Source: Notolepis coatsorum | Taxonomy: Eukaryota > Chordata > Actinopteri > Aulopiformes > Paralepididae | Direction: 5' to 3' | Length of the DNA: 64,000 nt | NCBI GenBank assembly: GCA_963971535.1 | Contig: OZ020589.1 | Coordinates: 89,898,683 to 89,962,682 of the forward strand | Made by a program: the position numbers and the translations under genes | The notes under the pieces: generated by a model | Told to the model about the DNA's origin: nothing | Database searches by the model: none | The model's input: only the letters and a program-made list of their open reading frames with translations | Part shown: positions 41,314 to 51,873 of the stretch, piece by piece | Position numbering within the stretch: position 1 is the stretch's first letter | How the letters are laid out: each line of letters begins with the position of its first letter

Positions 41314-43872
41314 ATGATGAACACTCCACAAAACGGTTCTCCTAAAGTAGATCGCCCGCAGCGTAGACGGCAGACACCTCAGTACTTAGAGGATTACGTT
41401 GCCAATATACTACCTAGCTTTCTACAGACGGTAAACGCGGAAAAAGTAGATAGTAAAATTATGTCCGACCCTATCGACCAGGCTACCCCGCTAATAGAGG
41501 CCCTAGTGGGTTCTAACGTAACTGACCAAGCTCACGGTAGGGACCAGGAGGGACCCGACATGACTTTACCCCCCGCCAAGACCGAAGAAGTAGTCCCCGG
41601 AGAGCTCCAGGATAAAGACAGCCCTCCAGGGATGGAACTCTACCCGCTACAAGAAGAGGAGAGCACCCCGGAGATGGATCTCCAGGACTCGCCACAGGAG
41701 AACAGATCTCCAACGAGTACTGCCAGGAGCGGATCACCTCAACCAGCGTCTTCCCCCAGCGAGGCGGACAAGATGCTGGCACAGGCATTCCTCGCCAGCC
41801 TAGCAGCCTCAACAGAGCGCGATCGACTCCAAGCACAGACGCTTAGTGAGCGCGAACATTCTTCCATGGAAAGAGAACGCCTTCAGGCGCAGCGACGGAG
41901 CGACGAAGATCGTATACGTCTAGAGATTAGACGCCTTCAGACGGAAGAGAATATGGTAAGGGACCGGGCCGAAGCCCAGCGCGCCGCCGCCGAAGCCCAG
42001 CGCGCCGCTGCCGGTGCCCAAAGAGAAGCAGAGCGCGACCTCGCTCTCACCAAGCGCGAAGCCGAGCGCGACCGATTACAAGCGCAGATAATGGAGCAGC
42101 TGATCACCAGGGCAACACCCCCTCCCTCCGCACGGGGTTCCAGGGCCTCGTCAAGACAAGGGTCAAGGGCACCCTCCCCTACCCGATCAAGCGACCCTGA
42201 GCCCGACCACCAGAGAGAGCCTATACCCCCCTCCGAACCCCTTCCCCGACCGGTCCAAGTGAGACCCAGCTACAAGGAAGAAACGGTCTACACCGCGGAG
42301 AGGCTAAATAGACGACTACAGGATCTAGAGGACCTGCCAGAGGAAGAAGAAGAGGGAGAGGAGGAGAGTCAAGCCCGACAGCAGCATAGTACTCCACAGG
42401 ACCAGGAGGTCCAGTACAGCCCAGGCTCTACCCCCGCGGCTCTGCGCTACAGACCCCAGACTCAATTCACGGGTGAGCTTGACGCACGACCAGCCCCGAG
42501 GAACAGCACCTGGATACGCGGGCCATGGTACCCAGCAGGTACCAGCCCACCAAGAGGCGTAAGAGGAGACTCGCCTAGGAGGCCTCTCTTCCAACGCTCA
42601 CCGATGTGCCAGCCATCCATGGCATCATACATTGGCACACCGACGTTTCCGGACTTCACCCACGAGAACAGAGCACAGTACACGGAGCTACGAATGTGCT
42701 TAGAGACAATGATGTCCGATGTAGCTGATGAACCGTACAAGTATGCTATCCTACTGAAGCACCTCAAGGTACCCCGAGCGCACAATATAGCGCTGGCCTA
42801 TGCCACCTCTACTACCCCATACACAGCGGCTTTAGCAGCACTCGACCAAAGATATGGACGCATATGGGACTACGTAATACAAGAGATAAGGCATATTGAC
42901 CGCCTACCCCCAGCCACAGACAATCGCTCACTAGATGACCTGTCTATCAAGGTACAATCCCTGGTAGGGATGCTGGGGGCGCAAAGAGAAAAGGGTATGC
43001 ACGAACTGTACGCAAACTCTAATGTCGAGAGGATTTTAGAGAAGCTTCCGCCCGCCCGACAAGAGCGCTTCAGGCGGCAAAGAGACCACCGTGATCCTAA
43101 CGGTCCCGAGCCATCCCTCCTAGACCTAGCCGACTTCCTGGCGAGAGAAGTCAACAGCCTACGGTTGGATACGTTCATGCGGAGCACCCCAAGCTCCAGA
43201 GAGGGACCTAGGAGAGCAAACGATGGCCGAAGATTGGTGACCGTCATGCACCAATCAGAATCAGTACCGAGCAGCAAGAACCACAGTACCCCCTTGATGA
43301 AAGAGAAGTGGAAGATGGTGTGCCCGTACTGCGAAAAGGAACACTGGTTGTCACAATGTGACACGTTCAAGAAGATGACCGCCGACGAGGTGAGTCAATG
43401 GATAAAGTCCAACCGACGCTGTTACCGATGTGCGCGCAGTCACATGGCAGCCGATTGCCGCTTAAAGAAGAGGTGTAATCGGTGTGACGGAGCCCACCTA
43501 GATGTCCTACACGACAGTAACAGAAGAAAGCCTGCACCCTCAAGCAGCACAAAGGCAAGTGTTATGTACATTGACCCCGCAAGCAGCGGGGGCGCCCGGG
43601 TGCTCTTAAAGGTGGTCCGCGTAACACTGAGTTACCAAGATAAGGTCATGGACACTTACGCCGTCCTTGACGACGGGTCAGAGAAGACCCTTCTCCTCGC
43701 GTCCGCTGCGGCCCAGCTGGGGCTGCGGGGGAGCGAAAACCAGATGACGATTCGGACAATAAGAAGAGATCTAAAGACGATAAAGGGCGAGAATGTCTCC
43801 TTCACTATCGCAGCAAGCGGGCAGCCAGAGAGACGTATAGGATTACTAACGCTTTCACCAGCCAAGAAATAG
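41314..43872 (+). CDS. BEL-2 gag and aspartic protease
   Basis: Start chosen at ATG 41314; the ATG homologous to BEL-1 is at 41307 but is out of frame by one base. The order is an acidic Pro-rich head, a charged coiled-coil-like region (SEREHSSMERERLQAQRRSD, AQRAAAEAQRAAAGAQREAE), a capsid-like region (CQPSMASYIGTPTFPDFTHE), zinc knuckles (CPYCEKEHWLSQCDTFKKM, RRCYRCARSHMAADC, KRCNRCDGAHLD) and protease with TYAVLDDGSEKTLLLASAAA near 43657-43716. The frame ends at 43872 because one base is missing near 43835 relative to BEL-1. The product would form particles and cut the polyprotein. Confidence 0.9.
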   Translation: MMNTPQNGSPKVDRPQRRRQTPQYLEDYVANILPSFLQTVNAEKVDSKIMSDPIDQATPLIEALVGSNVTDQAHGRDQEGPDMTLPPAKTEEVVPGELQDKDSPPGMELYPLQEEESTPEMDLQDSPQENRSPTSTARSGSPQPASSPSEADKMLAQAFLASLAASTERDRLQAQTLSEREHSSMERERLQAQRRSDEDRIRLEIRRLQTEENMVRDRAEAQRAAAEAQRAAAGAQREAERDLALTKREAERDRLQAQIMEQLITRATPPPSARGSRASSRQGSRAPSPTRSSDPEPDHQREPIPPSEPLPRPVQVRPSYKEETVYTAERLNRRLQDLEDLPEEEEEGEEESQARQQHSTPQDQEVQYSPGSTPAALRYRPQTQFTGELDARPAPRNSTWIRGPWYPAGTSPPRGVRGDSPRRPLFQRSPMCQPSMASYIGTPTFPDFTHENRAQYTELRMCLETMMSDVADEPYKYAILLKHLKVPRAHNIALAYATSTTPYTAALAALDQRYGRIWDYVIQEIRHIDRLPPATDNRSLDDLSIKVQSLVGMLGAQREKGMHELYANSNVERILEKLPPARQERFRRQRDHRDPNGPEPSLLDLADFLAREVNSLRLDTFMRSTPSSREGPRRANDGRRLVTVMHQSESVPSSKNHSTPLMKEKWKMVCPYCEKEHWLSQCDTFKKMTADEVSQWIKSNRRCYRCARSHMAADCRLKKRCNRCDGAHLDVLHDSNRRKPAPSSSTKASVMYIDPASSGGARVLLKVVRVTLSYQDKVMDTYAVLDDGSEKTLLLASAAAQLGLRGSENQMTIRTIRRDLKTIKGENVSFTIAASGQPERRIGLLTLSPAKK

Positions 43873-45713
43873 GCCTGTCGCAGTACACCTACCCCATCGC
43901 CAAGCTGATGGATAAATATGTGCACCTGCGTCAACTACCTATACCGCTCATAGACGGTGCCACCCCGACCCTGCTGATAGGCTCCGACCATGCAGACCTC
44001 ATCGTCCCGATTGACCGGGTCCACACAGGGCCCAGAGGCTGTCCTGCAGCAGTCGAGACCCGCCTAGGATGGACATTACAAGGCCCCCTCGCTAAGTCTC
44101 TTAACCGAACAGCAGCCACTAACTGCCTCCACTCCAGAGTGACAGAAGAAGACACCACCCTCCTACAGCATGTCGAGAGGCTATGGACACTAGAGACAAT
44201 GCCCTTTAAGAACGAAAAGAAAGACATTCGTTCCAAGGAAGACATTTACGCTATAGCCCTCCTCGAGCAGGGGACAAAGAGAGTCAAAGTCAACGGAGTG
44301 ATGAGATACGCAACTCCACTCCTGAGGCGAGAGGGTATGCCTACCTTCCACGCCCCAAAAGAAGCGACGGAGCGGTATCTATTGAACACAGAGCGGCGCC
44401 TAGCCAGAGACCCCGCTCAAGAGACTGTGTACCGCGCTGAGATTAACAAGCTAATCACAGCGGGACACATAAAGAAAATTGACATTAAAGAGGCCGATCA
44501 GACGACCGAATCATGGTACGTGCGGCACCACAAAGTCCACCACAACGGCAAGGATCGTATTGTGTTCAACTGCAGCTACCAGATCGGATCACAAAATCTG
44601 AATAAAGAGCTCTTGCCCGGCCCAACACTCGGCCCCTCTCTACTAGGCGTATTACTACGTTTCCGCCAAGACAAGGTGGCCATCAGCGGCGACATCAAAG
44701 GGATGTTCCTGCAGGTGAGACTAGTGGAGGAGGACAAGCCCCTGCTGCAGTTCCTATGGAGAGAGAGGATCGGGGATGAGCAACCAGCCATCTATCAATG
44801 GGAAGTCCTCCCTTTCGGAACCACATGCAGCCCATGCTGTGCTACGTTTGCACTGCAAAAACACGTCGCAGAGGACCCAGCAGCTGATGAAGAGGTCCGA
44901 CAAAGTGTAGGAAATAGTTTCTACGTGGACAACTGTCTGCAAAGCGTCTCGACGCCAGAAGAAGCCGAGGCCCTTCTACTCAAGCTCCGCGCCTCCCTGA
45001 TCAAAGGCGGCTTTGATCTCAGGCAGTGGGCCAGCAGCGACCCGCAAGTATTGCGCAGCCTCTCCCCAGAGGACAAGGCAGCAAGCAGCGAGACCTGGAT
45101 GGCGACCATCCCAGGAGAAGCCCAAGAAATGACATTAGGACTAGTCTGGCGCTTCAAAACAGACTCGCTCCATTATAAACACACACCCCTGACCAAGGAG
45201 CAGGGAAGGTCGACTGCACTACCGACCACCAGACGGAGTGTATACAGAACACTCGCCAGACAATATGACCCGTTGGGATGTATTCTACCTTACACCACCA
45301 GGGCAAAGATGACTGTAAGAGCGTTATGGGACAAGGACCAGGGCTGGGACGACCCCATACCCGAACACCTTGCATCCACATGGAGAGAGTGGGAGACGGA
45401 ACTCAGCTCACTCCCAGGTGTCAACATACGCCGCAGCTACTTCCCACCCACAGTGAGGTCAGAGACGTGCCAGATGGACCTGCACGTCTTCAGCGACGCC
45501 TCCGAAGTAGCCTACGGTTCGGTGGCCTACTTGCGTGCCCGAGAGGAGGGAGGAGAAATACATACTGCTTTCATCCTGGCTCGCTCAAGAATAGCCCCAC
45601 GAAAGCAACAATCTATCCCGCGTCTAGAGCTCTGCGCAGCCCTAGCAGGAGCGCAACTCGCCACGTTAATCCAACGTGAACTCACCATTCCGGTGCAAAG
45701 AACAATCTTGTAG
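43830..45713 (+). pseudogene. BEL-2 pol: end of protease, reverse transcriptase, RNase H start
   Basis: Continues after the frameshift with GLSQYTYPIAKLMDKYVHLR. RT motifs: HHKVHHNGKDRIVFNCSYQI, LLPGPTLGPSLLGVLLRFRQ, ISGDIKGMFLQVRL, WEVLPFGTTCSPCCATFAL and the active-site box SFYVDNCLQS (44916-44945), with Asn where many RTs have the second Asp. RNase H then follows with MDLHVFSDASEVAYGSVAYL and SIPRLELCAALAGAQLA. The frame stops at TAG 45711-45713, where BEL elements have Trp of the W-S-D-S-T box; the following codons still read SDSTTVLTWI. One changed base would explain this. Confidence 0.9.
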
Positions 45714-46628
45714 TCAGACTCCACGACAGTACTCACATGGATCCGGTCTGATTCGTGCAGATACAAGGTCTTCGTGGGAGTCAGAGTCACAGAGATTCAA
45801 GATTTAACAGAAGTAGCAAGCTGGAGGTATGTGGACACAAAACACAACCCAGCTGACGTCATCACCCGGGGAATGTCCCTGGATGACCTCACCCGTCACA
45901 ACCTATACAGTGACGGGCCAGAGTTCCTCAAGCTCCCGGAAGAAGAGTGGCCTACACCCACCCCACGGGAAGCGAGTAAAGAGGAGGCCGAAAACAAGAA
46001 ATCTATGTTCTGTGGATTGAACACACTCGTCTCCACAGACCCCGACATAGACGATTGCCTCACCCTAGAGAGTGCGCAGCTAAAGACATTCCTGTGGCAC
46101 CACCCAGAGTTTCAGCTCACTACTGACATTACAGCAGCTGACTACGAAGAAGCAGAACTTCTTCTACTACAACGAGCCCAGAGAGACTCGTTCCCCGATG
46201 AGCTAGACTGTCTACAGGGAGCAAAGCCCGTCCCATCAGACAGCAGACTGCTCCACCTAGCCCCCGAGAGCGACGCCCATGGTCTCATCAGAGTGGGTGG
46301 TCGTCTGCAGAGAGCTCCAGACTTACCGGATGACGTCAAGTACCCGATAGTCTTAAACAGCCGACACAAGGTCACAGAGCTGATCATAAAGAAATACGAC
46401 GAGGATGTGCATCACGCCGGGGCAGAGACAGTCTTCGCGGAGATCAGACGTCGTTATTGGATACTGCAAGGGAGAGAAGCAGTGCGGCGCTTCCAGCGAA
46501 CCTGTCTAGACTGTCGTAAGTGGCGAGCGCAGCCCAGTATATGGCTGACCTACCTCCCTGTCGCCTCCGACTCGGCGACAAGCCATTTCACTCCACCGGT
46601 ATGGACTGTTTCGGCCCGCTGTATATAA
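45714..46628 (+). pseudogene. BEL-2 pol: RNase H end and integrase zinc-binding region
   Basis: The same frame after the stop: SDSTTVLTWIRSDSCRYKVF, RYVDTKHNPADVITRGMSL (the conserved K-H-N-P-A-D), a linker, then LIRVGGRLQRAPDLPDDVKY and VHHAGAETVFAEIRRRYWI to RTCLDCRKWRAQP. The H-H and C-x2-C residues form the integrase zinc-binding fold. A base is lost near 46535, after which this frame is meaningless to its stop at 46628. Confidence 0.85.
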
Positions 46629-47512
46629 AGAAAGGAAGAGGAACCGAGAAGCGGTGGGGTATTGTATTCAAATGCATGACCACCCGAGCGATGCATATAG
46701 AACTCCTTCCAACCATGAGCACAGACTCATTCCTTATGGCCTTCCGAAGAATCACATCGCGGAAAGGCAAACCGTCTATATTATTGTCTGATCACGGGAC
46801 AAACTTCGAGGGCGGAGAAAGAGAGCTGAGAGAGAGCTTCCAAGCTATGGGCCCAGAACTTAAGACCCACCTCGCTCCATCCCAGATTGACTTCCAGTTT
46901 AATCCCCCGAACGCACCTCACTTCGGTGGAACTTGGGAACGAGAAGTACGTTCAATAAAGACAGCCCTGTACGCCGTGCTTGGGGCCCAGACCGTGGCGG
47001 AAGAAGTCCTAATGACAGTCCTCACGGAGATCGAGGGAGTATTGAACTCAAAGCCCCTCGGTTACGTCTCAAGTGATGTAGCAGATGTCGACCCAGTCAC
47101 CCCCAACACACTCTTGATGGGGCGGCTGGACCCCGCGCTACCACAGACAATGTACAGGCCTGAAGAAGCGAACGGCCGAAGAATGTGGAGGTACAGTCAA
47201 GTATTGGCTGACAAGTTTTGGAACAGCTTCCTACTCCACTATCTACCGTCTCTACAGACCCGCCAGAAATGGGTGAAAGAGAGAGACAATTTGACAGAAG
47301 GAACAGTCGTCATGATTATCGACCAGTCACTACCCCGAGCTATGTGGCCGGCTGGCCGCGTAAGCAGAGTGATCACCGGTGCCGACGGAAAGGTCCGAGC
47401 AGCCGAAGTGCTCGTCCAAGGACGGATCTACACCCGACCCGTGGCGAGGCTAATAGAACTGCCAAGGCTCCCCGATACTATCGATGACGACCATGACCCC
47501 ATGACTTTGTGA
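46536..47512 (+). pseudogene. BEL-2 integrase catalytic core and C-terminal tail
   Basis: After the shift: MADLPPCRLRLGDKPFHSTG, then the DDE core with GMDCFGPLYIKKGRG (first Asp), SDHGTNFEG (second Asp, near 46788-46814) and FNPPNAPHFGGTWEREVRSI (Glu). The C-terminal part has PNTLLMGRLDPALPQ and VVMIIDQSLPRAMWPAGRV. It stops at 47512. All three acidic residues look intact. The enzyme would insert cDNA with a 5-bp stagger, matching the observed duplication. Its apparent start is only the frameshift point. Confidence 0.9.
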
Positions 47513-47593
47513 ACTGCCCGACCCCTCACAACAGACATTGAGTAGTGGACAGTGCGGTTAATCTGTCTCTGCTTAGCTAATTAGGTGGGACTA

Positions 47594-47606
47594 ATTAGGG
47601 GGCGGC
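47594..47606 (+). other. BEL-2 polypurine tract
   Basis: ATTAGGGGGCGGC immediately before the 3' LTR. Confidence 0.7.
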
Positions 47607-49445
47607 TGTTACAAAGGATCAGATTAAACCGAATATATATTTATTGATTGATATATATTGCATAGTATTTGTATATCGTTTGATATCCCTTGTATATTCC
47701 TTGTACACGGAATGTCCCTTTAGCCTAGTGCAGACCATAATATTTCATTCTCCTATTGGACAGCGGTCCACAGGCGCCAGAGCCATGCCTCCAGAGTCAG
47801 GTTCAAGGCCACCGTCAAGACATGTCTGTACATGCCCGGCCTTGCCCAGGGATACGAGACAGAAATGAGATTGGCACTAGATTGTTCGCCGTGCATATAA
47901 ATATGGCGCAGGTGAATACAGAAGTAGAGTTACCCAATAAGTTGAAGCCTCACCCACGATACTCCGTGCGGTGAAGTATGGCCTGTTTGGCCCCAAATAG
48001 AGCATTGAGACCGCGTGCGAATTAATAACTGAATTGTCAGAGTTTGGCGCTATACCGTCGAGTGCGACATATTTTTTTTTTATTTTATTATTGGTCTTTT
48101 TCCCCCTCCATTTTCCTCCGATTTTCTCCCATCCCAATGTTAGTCGTATGCCAATTCCCAGTCCCTTCCTGGTCGCTGCGCACTTACCCCCCACAGTCAG
48201 ATCATCTGGGAGAGTGGAGGCTACCACGTGCTTCCTCCGACACACGTCCAGCCAATCACCGCTTCTTTTCACCTGGCAGCGCGGATTCTCATTGAGAGGG
48301 CGTAGCGTGTGGGAGGACCACACTATCCCCCTCACGTCCAATCCGCGCTTAGCAGGCGCCCCGACCGAACTGTAGGAGTCGCTGTTTACAACGACCCGGA
48401 CCCACCCCGCCAGCTTCTCCCACCCTCTGATACAGCCAATTGTATCAGTGCAGACGGCCAGCCAAGCTGGTGACAACCCCGGAGCTGTGAGCTGGATTCG
48501 AACAGGCAAATCCAGCTCAGCTCCGGGGCTGGTGACGAACGCAATCTCCGCTCGGCCACCTAACCGCCTCCAGAGTGCGACATATTTCTATTAAGTCAGT
48601 AATAGTCTATTTGTGTATAGTGTATCGTGCGGCTAAAGTTCTACAGTGACCAGCATCACCAACGCTTCCTCGTACCAGCTAGAGTGCTTATCCAGGCTGG
48701 GCTGCTTTCATGGCGCTTTCACCCGAGGAGACCTAGACGAGAACCGTGTGGACATGTACACTGGATTAATCTACCCGACGACTACATAGCCCTTTGCGGC
48801 TGGATTATATTTGTTTTGGTCCTGTGATTTATGGAGCGGAGAATCGCCGACGCCTACACGTGTGGGATTTACCCTGTGAGGAGCCAAGTCGAGTCTGCGC
48901 CTCAGAGAGCCTGAGGCCGGCTAGCTTTCTTCACTGTGGAGCTACAGTCTACGGAGAACAGCTGTATTCGTCTGTGGATCAAGAGACTATTGCACCGTCT
49001 CCTGTACTTGGAGTCTCCTTAGTCATCGTTGACCAGACTCTCTACTACCGACAGATCCTCTACCCCTGCTGGCTTACAACCGGGGGGACCCTTCCAGTAT
49101 CTCCCGCTATATATTACTAGTGTACCATAGATATAATTCCCTAAGATTCAGGTTGTATAATTACCTCCTGCGTAACCAGAGAATGGACATTCATTATTGA
49201 TTTGCCTACGCACATTCCTTTGCCTTATAAGCGCATCCAAAGTATAATAGAGAAGTATATTCTGTACCTTTTGCTGCAATAAATACTTGATTACACCTTG
49301 GTGTGGAACCGATTCATTGTGGGAAGTGTTCATCATATTTATATATCATGTACTGTATGGCCAGTAATTAAAGTACATAAAGCGGTAGTGGTTTAATGAT
49401 ACCATACTTATCAATACAGTCAGGGAATTGTACCCCTCAGTTACA
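47607..49445 (+). repeat. BEL-2 3' LTR with SINE insertion
   Basis: Matches the 5' LTR except for deletions of 2 and 6 bp near the start, a few substitutions (for example 48688, 48842, 49410) and the SINE 48075-48572 with its duplicated site. Confidence 0.95.
48075..48572 (-). mobile_element. tRNA-derived SINE inside the BEL-2 3' LTR
   Basis: Exact 15-bp duplication GAGTGCGACATATTT at 48060-48074 and 48573-48587; the empty site is in the 5' LTR at about 40375. The minus-strand head is GGCGGTTAGGTGGCCGAGCG, with box B-like TGTTCGAATCCAG. The A-rich tail appears as T-rich sequence at 48075-48095. Complete and the youngest insertion in the nest. Confidence 0.95.
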
Positions 49446-49757
49446 ATCACCGTGTAGCGTGACGAGCCAGAGTCCCATGACCTATAGCGAGCGCCCGGAA
49501 GTACTACGGTCGTCTAGGACAACCTCTATTCAACATCCTGTTTGGCGATTGCGCCGATCGGCCACCAGATGGCGCTCCTGAACCGCCAGAGAGCTCAGTG
49601 GGTCCTGCTGGTGGATCTCAGGCCAGCGGAGGGGACATATGAATCCGATCGCAGATTTTTGAAATATTGATATAAGGACGACGTAACGCGTCCTCCGGCA
49701 ACTTTAGCATGGCCAGCAAAGACGTCTAAAGACGGGTCCCGGCAGTCAAAGTGTTAA

Positions 49758-50756
49758 CTATTGATGCTCGGGCCTGTACTGAGTTTTTAAGTTTTGACAA
49801 CCTGACAAAGTCATTTGTGATCCTATCTTGGATTCCTGTATAATTATACTTACCGTTTGGCATATAGTGGGGAATATTTCAACTCCAAGACATCTAAAGT
49901 GTTCTACCATTTGTATATTTCCTGGCAGGAAGGTAGCCTTCGCAGTGACATTAAGTGGAAGGAAGGCCGATTTTGGCCAGTTTATCCTAAATCCCGATAG
50001 ATTGCCAAAATCATCTATCAGCTTGAGAAGATGAGGCAGTGAAGTGGTAGGGTTTAGCATGAACAATATTACATCGTCCGCATATAAACTAATATGATGC
50101 TGTGTGCCGCTAATTGAGATCGGCTCTATGGATTGGGATTGTCTTATATGCTGTGCCAAAGGTTCTAAGGATAGAGCAAATAGTCCGGGACTAAGAGGAC
50201 AGCCCTGTCTCGACGAGCGCGAAACAGGAAAGAGAGGGGAGGTGAATTTACCTGTTATTATCATGGCAGACGGCTCTGAGTATAATACTTTTATTATTTT
50301 AATGAAACCTACTTCTAATCCCATCCTTCCGAGTACTGCCCATAAATAAGACCATTCCAACCTATCAAAGGCCTTCATCGCATCCAAGGATAATACAGCT
50401 GTAGGAGGCACGGCATCCTTGCTGGCGTCTATCACATGTAGTAACCGTCTAATATTATCCGTGATCAGGCGGCCTCTTATGAAGCCTGTCTGATCAGGAT
50501 GAACTAAAGATGTCATATGCTTTTGAAGTCTGATGGCTAGTACTTTAGCATACAGCTTAAGATCGGTTCCGAGGAGGCTTAAGGGTCTATAACTACCACA
50601 TTCGGTGGGGTCTTTGTCTTTTTTAAGGAGGACAGTTATTAGTGCCATATTGACGTCCCTGGGGAAGTTCCCCTCTTTGATTGAGTATAAAATCATATCA
50701 AGTAATAGGGGTCCAATTACATCCCAACATGAGAGGTACAGTTCTGGTGGGATACC
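49758..50756 (-). pseudogene. L1 copy 2 ORF2 reverse transcriptase
   Basis: A 312-residue open frame (50696-49758) with ALITVLLKKDKDPTECGSYR, PLSLLGTDLKLYAKVLAIRL, FIRGRLITDNIRRLLHV, LSLDAMKAFDRLEWSYLW, SSRQGCPLSPGLFALSLEPL and the active site HISLYADDVILFML. Catalytic YADD is intact. Upstream codons to 50756 read GIPPELYLSCWDVIGPLLLD, where the hAT fragment cuts in. About 20 residues between ITLE (51875) and GIPPEL are missing, so the insertion or a later event deleted some L1 sequence. Confidence 0.85.
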
Positions 50757-51873
50757 AGATCCGGCCCGCGGGATGATTCTGACCGGCCCGCCAAAGATTA
50801 CATGATAATAAAAAAAAAAAATTTATTTAATCTTTTTTTTTTTAACTTTTTTCTTTTCATGTCAACGTTAACACGCACAATTGAGCCAAAAGTCACTCAA
50901 TTAATGACAGATTTCATTGATAAATTGAGGGAAAACTTTGCAAGTCGATTTGATGAATTTGACACGTCCAGAGAATTGATGCATTTTGTGAGCAACCCAT
51001 TTGCCAATGTAGCTGCTATTTCCACAAAAGGACAATTGATGAAGGTCTCCTGCAACTTGAAATAATTGACATGCAAGCATCATCTGCTCTGAAGCAGGCA
51101 CTTGAGAATGAATCCACCACAACATTTTGGATAAAGTGTATTCATGTCAAGACATTCCCCAAAATAAAAACGCTGGCAATATCTGTGCTAACAATGTTTG
51201 GCTCAACATACACCTGTGAATCCAGTTTCTCTCACATGAATGCCATTAAAACAAGCAACGTGCCTCCTTGACAAATGAGCATTTGCATCACTGTTTGCGG
51301 GTAGCCCTCACTTCCTATGAACCCTCTTTCTCTGCCATTGCCCAGTCAAAGAAGTGCAATCGCTCTCATTAGATGTGTGTATGTAGGCTAGGCCTGTCTG
51401 CCCCCCACCCCCTGATGTTTGAGAGTTAAGAGTGGACAATAAGTGCTAATAAGATGCTGTGATTTGCTGTTGTTGCACAGACATGAAGCACTTTTTCATA
51501 AGCTCAGCTGCACTATAAATGTGTTTTTTTGTTCAAGTGTTGATGTTAGAATGTTCAGATGCACTCTGAACATTTGTTTTTTATTTTATTTTTATATTGA
51601 AATGTTGAAGAGGAGATGTTGCAGTTGTTGCACAGTCATAAATGAAGCACTTTCTGCAGGAGATGTTGCAGATGTGGCACATAAATGAAGCACTTTTTTT
51701 GAAAAGTATACTACTTTTGCAATGTAGTTAAATAAAAGTTGTGAAAATGTGGTTGCGTGTTGTGTCAAGTGTACATATATTCATAGCACGGGGAGGCGCC
51801 GTGGCAGTCCGGCCCCTGGTCCCTTGGGTTTCTGACAATGTGGCCCCCTAAACAATTTAGTTGAATAGCCCTG
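50757..51873 (+). mobile_element. hAT transposon fragment inside L1
   Basis: The right end, inverted, is CAGGGCTATTCAACTAAATT, a hAT terminus with CTCTAGTG next to it. The left end lacks a TIR and starts within a GGCCCGCGGG region, so it is truncated. Contains transposase remnants at 50860-51360. Confidence 0.75.
50860..51370 (+). pseudogene. hAT transposase C-terminal remnant
   Basis: Broken frames read STLTRTIEPKVTQLMTDFID, HFVSNPFANVAAISTKGQLM, then LAISVLTMFGSTYTCESSFS, HMNAIKTSNVPP and, in another frame, HLHHCLRVALTSYEPSFSAI. The F-x-S-x-Y-x-C-E-x-x-F-S box is the hAT C-terminal dimerisation region, of the type found in ZBED/GTF2IRD2-like transposase relatives. N-terminal zinc finger and most of the catalytic core are missing. 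Confidence 0.75.

Larger units (their letters stand above)
39912..49445 (+). mobile_element. BEL/Pao LTR retrotransposon BEL-2, nearly complete
   Basis: 5-bp duplication ATCAC at 39907-39911 and 49446-49450; MITE A shows the empty site (ATCACTGTG at 38880). Contains two LTRs, tRNA-Tyr PBS, gag-protease, RT, RNase H, integrase and PPT. LTRs differ by only a few substitutions and two short indels, apart from a SINE in the 3' LTR, so insertion is recent. Coding defects: a lost base near 43835, TAG at 45711, and a shift near 46535. Confidence 0.95.
39263..49753. mobile_element. piggyBac-type MITE B, 952 bp, split by BEL-2
   Basis: TTAA at 39259-39262 and 49754-49757. Ends CACTTTGGCTGCC and, inverted, CACTTTGACTGCC. 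Parts are 39263-39911 and 49451-49753. With BEL-2 and its 5-bp duplication removed, its length equals MITE A within 1 bp. Confidence 0.9.
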
